This document shows, in pieces, positions 59,406-64,000 of a stretch of 64,000 nt of DNA; position 1 is the first letter of the stretch, and every line of letters begins with the position of its first letter. The notes beneath the pieces were generated by a model that ran no database searches, was not told the DNA's origin, and saw only the letters and a program-made list of their open reading frames with translations. The DNA comes from Paenibacillus phocaeensis. Lineage in GTDB: Bacteria > Bacillota > Bacilli > Paenibacillales > Paenibacillaceae. A program made the translations under genes and the position numbers. The stretch lies in assembly GCF_900021165.1 (NCBI RefSeq), contig NZ_FCOQ01000018.1, positions 823,305 to 887,304 of the forward strand, written 5' to 3'.

Positions 59406-60500
59406 ATGACAACAAAAATTGCCATTTTTGGCGTGGGTTTGATCGGGGGTTCGCTGGCGTTATGCCTCAAAGGCAAGCCGGGAATCACGGTCGTCGGCCA
59501 CGCCCACCGTCCGGAATCCCTGAAGCGCATCGAGGAGCGCGGCGTCGTTGACGCTGTGACGCTGTCGATTGAAGAGGCGGCGGCGGATGCCGACTTTATT
59601 TTTTTGTGCGTGCCGGTAGGGCTCCTGGAGGATTATCTGCAGAAGCTGACGGAGCTTCCGCTGAAGCCGGGTTGTATCGTGACCGATGTGGGCAGCACGA
59701 AGGCGGCTGTCGCCGCAAGTGCGGCGAGACTCGCCCGCCCGGGCGTGCATTTCATCGGCGGCCACCCGATGGCCGGCTCGGAACGTTCCGGCGTAGAAGC
59801 GGCTTCTTCGCTCCTGTTCGAGAACGCTTATTACGTGCTGACGCCATCCCCTGAGGTGCCGGAAGAGGCTTATGCGCGTCTGGAGCAGCTGTTGATGCAC
59901 ACGAAAGCGCAGATTGTTCGCGTTGACCCGGTGATGCATGATGAAATCGTCGGAGCGATCAGCCATCTGCCGCATATTATCGCAGTAGCGCTGGTCAACC
60001 AGGTGCGCGATTACAACGAGGACAACGGATTGTACCGTATGCTGGCCGCGGGCGGATTCCGTGATATCACACGGATTGCTTCAAGCGACCCGGTCATTTG
60101 GCGGGACATTCTGCTCAGCAATCGCCAGGTGCTGCTCGGCTTGTTGAAGGATTGGAACCGAGAGATCGAGGGCTTCATTTCTCTTCTCGAGGACCAGAAT
60201 GGGGAAGGGATCGAGGCGGTGTTCCAGAAGGCGAACCGGTTTCGCAGCGAGCTGCCGGAGCGGCGCAAGGGGGCGATCACCTCGTTGTTCGACATCTACA
60301 TCGACGTGCCCGATACGCCGGGGATCATCGGGCAAATTGCCACTGAGCTGGGCCTGCGCCACATCAATTTGAGCAACATGCAGATCATTGAGAGCCGCGA
60401 GGATGTTCCTGGCGTGCTGCGTCTGTCCTTCCGTCAGGAAGGGGAGATGGAGAGGGCGAAGGCGCATCTCCAATCCCTCGGCCACACGGTTTACGTATAA
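59406..60500 (+). CDS. tyrA: Prephenate dehydrogenase
   Basis: NAD-dependent decarboxylation of prephenate to 4-hydroxyphenylpyruvate for tyrosine. 364 residues: GVGLIGGSLALCLKG nucleotide motif (about 8-22), HFIGGHPMAGSERSGVEAA (about 116-134, catalytic His) and a C-terminal ACT domain (about 296-364, DTPGIIGQIATELG), likely for tyrosine feedback. Last gene of the supraoperon; aroE, next in B. subtilis, is not here. Confidence 0.95.
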   Translation: MTTKIAIFGVGLIGGSLALCLKGKPGITVVGHAHRPESLKRIEERGVVDAVTLSIEEAAADADFIFLCVPVGLLEDYLQKLTELPLKPGCIVTDVGSTKAAVAASAARLARPGVHFIGGHPMAGSERSGVEAASSLLFENAYYVLTPSPEVPEEAYARLEQLLMHTKAQIVRVDPVMHDEIVGAISHLPHIIAVALVNQVRDYNEDNGLYRMLAAGGFRDITRIASSDPVIWRDILLSNRQVLLGLLKDWNREIEGFISLLEDQNGEGIEAVFQKANRFRSELPERRKGAITSLFDIYIDVPDTPGIIGQIATELGLRHINLSNMQIIESREDVPGVLRLSFRQEGEMERAKAHLQSLGHTVYV

Positions 60501-60516
60501 GAGGAGTCAAGGAGAG

Positions 60517-60553
60517 AAGCCCGGCGTCGAATCTTGAATTCAGCCGGGCTTTG
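60517..60553 (+). terminator. Terminator of the aromatic supraoperon, containing a repeat-1 fragment
   Basis: AAGCCCGGC pairs with GCCGGGCTT, followed by TG. The loop and 3' arm (CGAATCTTGAATTCAGCC) are identical to a piece of repeat family 1 (34239-34256 region). Imperfect T-tract. Confidence 0.75.
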
Positions 60554-60625
60554 TGCTTTGTGGCTTTGTGGCTTTGTGCTGCTCCGTTCAGTGGCTTGCG
60601 GGAATCTGCATGCGTGCTGATAACC

Positions 60626-60808
60626 TAACGGAACCTAGGGACGTTATTTACGCATTTGTGGGCAATCTCCTCCTCTAACGGAACGAGGTGCCCTTATTTG
60701 GGACTCAAGCAACGATGCGGCGATTAAAAGTGTCGAATAAGGTTTCTGGGTTCCGTTGCAGCGGGAAATGACCGGGAAATAGAGAAATAAGGTCATTTCG
60801 ATCCGTTA
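60626..60808 (+). repeat. Interspersed repeat family 2, copy 2 (F-F-R-R modules)
   Basis: Forward modules at 60626-60649 and 60676-60699 (TAACGGAAC..CTTATTT), reverse modules at 60735-60758 and 60784-60808 (GAATAAGG..TTCCGTTG and GAAATAAGG..ATCCGTTA). Same order, spacing and overall length (183 bp) as copy 1 at 2689-2871. Confidence 0.85.
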
Positions 60809-60911
60809 GCACTCCGTCGAGACTTAGCTGGCTCATGAGCGGAGGGGAGCAACTTGATGATAAGGCTTTGGCGGTCAATGTCGGCATGGCGAAAAGGGAC
60901 TACGCCTTATC

Positions 60912-60962
60912 ATGTAAGCGCTAAAAAAAGTTGTTGACAGAATGAAAACGTATACATATAAT
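60912..60962 (+). promoter_or_regulatory. Perfect sigma-A promoter with adjacent near-cre site
   Basis: TTGACA (60934-60939), 17 bp, TATAAT (60957-60962), a perfect consensus. Just upstream, TGTAAGCGCTAAAA (60913-60926) differs at one position from the CcpA cre consensus (TGWAANCGNTNWCA), suggesting catabolite control. Confidence 0.85.
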
Positions 60963-60968
60963 AAAAGT

Positions 60969-61054
60969 ACAGTATGGTTTCTCTCCACTCCTATCCAATA
61001 ACTTCTTGCTCGTGAGTGAGCAAGGACCGCTTCGAAGGAAGCGGTCTTTTTTTT
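60969..61054 (+). ncRNA. Candidate small RNA, about 86 nt
   Basis: Bounded by the perfect promoter above and a strong terminator (GACCGCTTC-GAAG-GAAGCGGTC + T8). It has no usable reading frame. The middle is pyrimidine-rich and predicted unpaired (TCTCTCCACTCCTATCC, about 60980-60996), complementary to Shine-Dalgarno-like AGGAG sequences, followed by a 7 bp hairpin CTTGCTC/GAGCAAG (61005-61024) and the terminator. No gene lies downstream for 500 bp, so it is not an ordinary leader. Confidence 0.6.
61025..61054 (+). terminator. Terminator of the candidate small RNA
   Basis: GACCGCTTC and GAAGCGGTC form a 9 bp stem with a GAAG loop, followed by eight T. Confidence 0.93.
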
Positions 61055-61571
61055 GTCCTTTTTGTTGCGTGGCGGGGCAATATGGATGAAATTTCGAATA
61101 GATTTCAGTTGTTTTAACGATTTCGGCGGGTTATATATGAAATTTCATACATATTGGGGCTTGAGATGGGGGAACGGCGATAATCTATATGATTTTTCGA
61201 ATATATCCTGTACTTTTGGGCGATGGCGAACGATTATATGCGAAAAATCGAATACGATGCAAATTGCTATAACCATACTGCTACAACCATACTGCCAGCT
61301 GCCAGTTGCCAGCTACCTAGTGTGCGACCTTTACCAGTTACTCACTAATTATGGGACCTGATATGTTCCGGGAATGAGTTACAATCACGCGCCACCGTCA
61401 CACTACCGTCATGCATTACCGTCACTTCGAACCATTATTACAATTACCCATCATTTCCCCACCGTCTCACGGTTTCGAGCATAATGATGCCCCCGTCACA
61501 CATCAGTACATATCAACCGCACGCACTTTTGCAGTTGAACGAACCCGAGCGGAGCGGGCGCTTCCGTCGGA
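61055..61571. other. AT-rich non-coding stretch with short repeats
   Basis: No gene supported. It holds a 14 bp palindrome TATGAAATTTCATA (61136-61149), several TTTTTCGAATA / GAAAAATCGAATA elements, a CCAGCTGCCAGTTGCCAGC stretch (about 61291-61315), and three ACCGTCA repeats (61394, 61405, 61418). Composition differs from the coding regions around it. Confidence 0.5.
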
Positions 61572-61691
61572 TTAGTCAGAAGTCGGGGCGCCCGTTAACG
61601 TCTCGATATCATTGGAACCGTAGAAAAACAAGACCACCAAAATGATGATCACGATCAGTTCCGAGAATCCTTCGCCATCAAATTGACTCAT
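61572..61691 (-). CDS. Small membrane protein (39 aa), YjcZ-like
   Basis: ATG at 61691 with GGGGG upstream opens 39 codons, MSQFDGEGFSELIVIIILVV..., with one hydrophobic helix (about 12-24) and a short polar end. The short, single-helix design resembles the small sporulation proteins of the YjcZ/SscA type, but that is shape similarity only. It is the last of the minus-strand genes here. Confidence 0.55.
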   Translation of the reverse strand: MSQFDGEGFSELIVIIILVVLFFYGSNDIETLTGAPTSD

Positions 61692-61805
61692 CGTGGTAAA
61701 CCCCCGCTTCGTGTGGTTAATGTTAATAACCCAAGGGCGAATACGCCTCCAATTGGAATAGCTGGTAAGGTTGAACGAGCTGGCACTGTCTGGTTCAGCA
61801 TGGGG

Positions 61806-62108
61806 TCAGGAGGAAGAATCCGCTTTTTTCTTCATGGCGTTTATGATGTCATTAAGGGTGATATCCCCGTTTTCATTGAGGAAGTTGAGCAGTTTATCGG
61901 CATTCGCGTCGCTGCTGATCGTCTTGTATTCCCCGACCAGGGAGACAAACATCGTTGCGTTTCGGTATAACTGGACGGAATCCACGCGAAGCTTGCCGGA
62001 GAGCAGCAGTGCGGCTACGGTATATTCCGGGGTTTTGGGCCGGAAACCGCCCTTTTTCCCATTTTTTTTGCTGGAGGAGGAGGACTTGTTCTTTCCGGCT
62101 GAGTTCAT
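61806..62108 (-). CDS. Hypothetical protein (100 aa), Ser/Lys-rich N-terminus
   Basis: 100 residues from ATG 62108, 7 bp after AAGGAAGG. Residues 1-25 are rich in Ser, Lys and Gly; the rest (RPKTPEYTVAALLLSGKLRVDSVQ..) is a compact helical domain ending in KKKADSSS. No family recognised. The good ribosome-binding site and codon use support a real gene. Confidence 0.65.
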   Translation of the reverse strand: MNSAGKNKSSSSSKKNGKKGGFRPKTPEYTVAALLLSGKLRVDSVQLYRNATMFVSLVGEYKTISSDANADKLLNFLNENGDITLNDIINAMKKKADSSS

Positions 62109-62121
62109 GGCGTAACCTTCC

Positions 62122-62313
62122 TTAACTTTCCGGAGTCCGGTTGCTTGTCATAGGAAGCAGCTCAAACGAGAGTTCCCTGTGATTCATGCTATGCAGCCAG
62201 GCGGGGATGGTGTAGACGATCGCAGGAAGAAATCCAACCATCTTTCGCTGGACGGGATTGACAATCCAGGTAGGGATCGGTAGAGTAATAAATGAATTAA
62301 ATAGGAAATCCAC
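62122..62313 (-). CDS. Uncertain small protein (about 63 aa)
   Basis: An open frame ending just before the previous gene's ribosome-binding site. From GTG 62313 it would give 63 residues with a hydrophobic middle (MVGFLPAIVYTIPAWL). No clear ribosome-binding site is seen and the opposite strand carries the promoter and start of the TPP riboswitch, so it may be chance or a shorter gene starting at the ATG near 62242. Confidence 0.3.
   Translation of the reverse strand: MDFLFNSFITLPIPTWIVNPVQRKMVGFLPAIVYTIPAWLHSMNHRELSFELLPMTSNRTPES
62258..62286 (+). promoter_or_regulatory. Candidate sigma-A promoter of the thiamine transcript
   Basis: TTGACA (62258-62263), 17 bp, TAGAGT (62281-62286), about 23 bp before the TPP aptamer. 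Confidence 0.65.
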
Positions 62314-62396
62314 TAGGGGCGCCGTAAACGGCTGAGACAAGAGACCATCTTGGACCCTTTGAACCTGATCTAGTTCATACTAGCGTAGGAAAGTGG
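62309..62396 (+). promoter_or_regulatory. TPP riboswitch (THI element)
   Basis: Contains the conserved GGGGCGCC...GGCTGAGA, ...ACCCTTTGAACCTGATCTAG and ...CTAGCGTAGGAAAG blocks. Senses thiamine pyrophosphate. Followed by a TAGGCTG/CAGCCTA hairpin (62421-62446), a possible antiterminator part, and a terminator (62458-62489). Confidence 0.95.
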
Positions 62397-62457
62397 AGCT
62401 GGCCCCATGTGAACTGCGCTTAGGCTGTCGGATACCAACCAGCCTAGGGCTTGATCC

Positions 62458-62489
62458 AAGCCGCTCCCTCTACGGAGCGGCTTTTTTTG
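62458..62489 (+). terminator. Riboswitch-controlled terminator before tenA
   Basis: AAGCCGCTCC and GGAGCGGCTT form a 10 bp stem with loop CTCTAC, followed by TTTTT. Confidence 0.92.
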
Positions 62490-62564
62490 CGCTCTGTGAG
62501 CAGACCGTTTCCCGTTGCCTTCTCTGGGGATTTCCAAGTCCAATCATTATGGGAGGTGGAGACG

Positions 62565-63323
62565 ATGGGATTTTCACAAGAGCTGCGCCGGCAGGCGGAC
62601 GGCATTTATCAAGCTATCTTTGAACACCCGTTCGTCAGAGGGATTGCAAGCGGCCAATTAAGGCCGGAACAGCTCATTCATTACGTGAAGCAGGACTACG
62701 AGTATTTAAATGCGTATATGCGGATGTATGGCATCGCGATATCCAAATGCCGAACCCGCGAAGAGATCGCGATGTTCAATGAACAAATCGATTTCATCCT
62801 AAACCGCGAAATTCATCCTCATCATTATTTTTGCCGAGCGGCGGGCGTGGACTTTAAAGATCTGCAGGGGTTTCCGCTTGCGCCTACGGCGCATCATTAC
62901 ATCCGCCACCTGCTGACGGTGGCTCATGAAGGCAGCTTGGGCGAAATTTATGCGGTGCTGCTGCCTTGCCCGTGGACGTATCTTGAAATTGGCCAAAAGC
63001 TGATGAAGGAAGTGCAGCCAACGCCGGAGCATCCCTTCTGCGAATGGATCCAGTTCTACGGTCAACGTTCGGGAAGCGGGACGGAGAAATTCACTCAAGC
63101 GCTGGACCGGTGGGCGGAAACGGCCGGGGAAGCGGAGCGTCAGAGAATGGCCGAGCATTTCCTGCAAAGCTGCCAATTGGAATATCTCTTCTGGGACATG
63201 GCTTATCGGCTGGAACAGTGGCCGGTAGCGATGCCTTCGGAGTCCGGCGTTCCCCGCCGCGAGCCGCTGAGATACCCGGGGTTGACGACAAATGAAGCGA
63301 AAGCGAGGGAGTTCAACCTATGA
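62565..63323 (+). CDS. tenA: Thiaminase II / aminopyrimidine aminohydrolase
   Basis: Hydrolyses aminopyrimidine from degraded thiamine to HMP for salvage. 252 residues from ATG 62565 ([16 protein letters not shown]), after GGGAGGTGGAGACG; longer frames run through the terminator. Catalytic features: Asp in [11 protein letters not shown] (about 43), Cys in [13 protein letters not shown] (about 134) and Glu in [12 protein letters not shown] (about 205). It has a 35-residue proline-rich C-terminal extension. Overlaps thiM by ATGA. Confidence 0.93.
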   Translation: MGFSQELRRQADGIYQAIFEHPFVRGIASGQLRPEQLIHYVKQDYEYLNAYMRMYGIAISKCRTREEIAMFNEQIDFILNREIHPHHYFCRAAGVDFKDLQGFPLAPTAHHYIRHLLTVAHEGSLGEIYAVLLPCPWTYLEIGQKLMKEVQPTPEHPFCEWIQFYGQRSGSGTEKFTQALDRWAETAGEAERQRMAEHFLQSCQLEYLFWDMAYRLEQWPVAMPSESGVPRREPLRYPGLTTNEAKAREFNL

Positions 63324-64000
63324 GTTTGCTGGAGAAAGATTTATGTGATTTGTTGGAGAAAGTACAAAAGACGAAACCTCTCGTTCATAACATGACGAAT
63401 GGGGTCGTTACCAACTTTACGGCGAACGGTTTGTACGCGCTGGGCGCTTCGCCGGTGATGGCCTATGCGCCGGAGGAAGTCGCCGATATGGCCCGAATCG
63501 CCGGGGCCCTCGTTCTGAACATCGGCACGTTGTCCACCCCGCAGGTAGACGCGATGATCCTGGCCGGCCGGTCGGCGAATGCCCACCACGTACCGGTGCT
63601 GCTTGATCCGGTTGGCGCGGGGGCGACCGCCTTCCGCACCGAATCGGCCCAGCGCATCCTGCGCGAGGTCAAGGTGTCGCTCGTGCGCGGCAACGCGGCG
63701 GAGATCGCCCATCTCGTCGGGGAATCCCGCGAGATCAAGGGCGTCGACGCCGGCGACACCGCAGGCGCGGAAGCGGTCGAGCTCGCGGTACGGGCCGCGC
63801 GGGCCTTGAATACGGTCGTGGCGATCACCGGCCGTGAAGATGTGATCACCGACGGGCTGCAGTGCCGGATCGTTAGCGGCGGAGACGCGCTGCTGACGCA
63901 GGTAACCGGCACGGGCTGCCTGCTCACGTCGGTGCTGGGGGCCTTCGCCGCGGTGGAGCGCGATCTGCTGCTGGCCGGCACCGCCGGGCTGGCGTTCTAC
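63320..64000 (+). CDS. thiM: Hydroxyethylthiazole kinase, 3' end outside window
   Basis: Phosphorylates the thiazole alcohol in thiamine salvage. The 227 residues visible open [20 protein letters not shown] and include [26 protein letters not shown] (about 24-49), [13 protein letters not shown] (about 94-106), [10 protein letters not shown] and [14 protein letters not shown] with the catalytic Cys (about 196-209). No stop before the end of the window. ATG lies in the tenA stop. Confidence 0.94.
   Translation, partial: MSLLEKDLCDLLEKVQKTKPLVHNMTNGVVTNFTANGLYALGASPVMAYAPEEVADMARIAGALVLNIGTLSTPQVDAMILAGRSANAHHVPVLLDPVGAGATAFRTESAQRILREVKVSLVRGNAAEIAHLVGESREIKGVDAGDTAGAEAVELAVRAARALNTVVAITGREDVITDGLQCRIVSGGDALLTQVTGTGCLLTSVLGAFAAVERDLLLAGTAGLAFY

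Noticed and set aside
60838..60930. Protein gene between the repeat and the small RNA promoter
   Set aside because: No start with a ribosome-binding site and no frame of useful length.
62122..62340. 72-codon form of the small minus-strand frame
   Set aside because: Its first codons lie inside the TPP aptamer; only a shorter version is kept, with low confidence.

Overview
The window is a contiguous stretch of a spore-forming, low-to-mid GC Gram-positive chromosome. The gene content and order point to Paenibacillus or a close relative: spoIVA, spmAB, dacB, ypeB, prsW, ytfJ and spoVIF-like genes, TTG/GTG starts with strong GGAGG sites, T-box/FMN/TPP leaders, TRAP control of trp, and two families of short interspersed repeats. 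The order follows the Bacillus subtilis rib-scp-dac-res and ypb-cmk-spoIVA-hbs-mtrB-hep-aro-trp regions closely. No phage, insertion sequence, CRISPR array, rRNA or tRNA gene was seen.

Layout. 1-190: tail of an FtsX-like ABC permease. 364-4931: FMN-riboswitch-controlled riboflavin operon ribD-ribE-ribBA-ribH, with a 540 bp repeat-filled gap before ribBA. 5050-7824: scpA-scpB (condensin partners) and the sporulation pair ytfI-like/ytfJ. 7965-17350: dacB-spmA-spmB (spore cortex and core dehydration), rluB, then resABC (cytochrome c maturation) and resDE (redox two-component system). 17456-19557 (minus): serA behind a T-box leader. 19691-23396: small envelope genes of mostly unknown role, a CPBP-type membrane protease and a lipoprotein polysaccharide deacetylase. 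23599-29610: mecA/ypbH, prsW, a 49-codon zinc-ribbon gene, a tandem structured repeat, ypeB (its usual partner sleB is not here), ypfA, ypfB, cmk, plsC. 29777-38831: S1-domain protein, der, plsY, gpsA, a spoVIF-like gene, yphE, two unplaced genes, yphF, spoIVA. 39197-46924: hbs, mtrB, a hypothetical, then hepS-menG-ubiA-ubiX-mqnA-hepT (menaquinone), ndk and cheR. 47256-48840: a leader with a possible 27-codon reading frame and a terminator, then a CNNM/CorC-type membrane protein. 49075-60500: aromatic supraoperon aroC-aroB-aroH-trpEDCFBA-hisC-tyrA. 60501-64000: a largely non-coding stretch with a repeat, a strong candidate small RNA and small minus-strand genes, then TPP-riboswitch-controlled tenA-thiM (thiM runs off the end).

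How parts connect. MtrB (39590) is the TRAP protein expected to bind the very long (G/U)AG-triplet array at 51812-51926, in front of the trpE attenuator. AroC/AroB supply chorismate to AroH/TyrA, TrpE and, through MqnA, to menaquinone; HepS/HepT make its side chain. ResA-E links menaquinone/redox state to cytochrome c assembly.

Most notable non-standard material: (1) a ~184 bp repeat family with conserved inverted-repeat helices and a base-pair swap suggesting a conserved fold; (2) a second family with forward-forward-reverse-reverse modules; (3) a ~86 nt candidate small RNA at 60969-61054 with a perfect sigma-A promoter, a near-cre site and a strong terminator; (4) an oversize TRAP site; (5) a leader-peptide-like attenuator before the CorC-type gene; (6) three 11-bp-phased TGTTCA repeats plus a 16 bp palindrome before resA.
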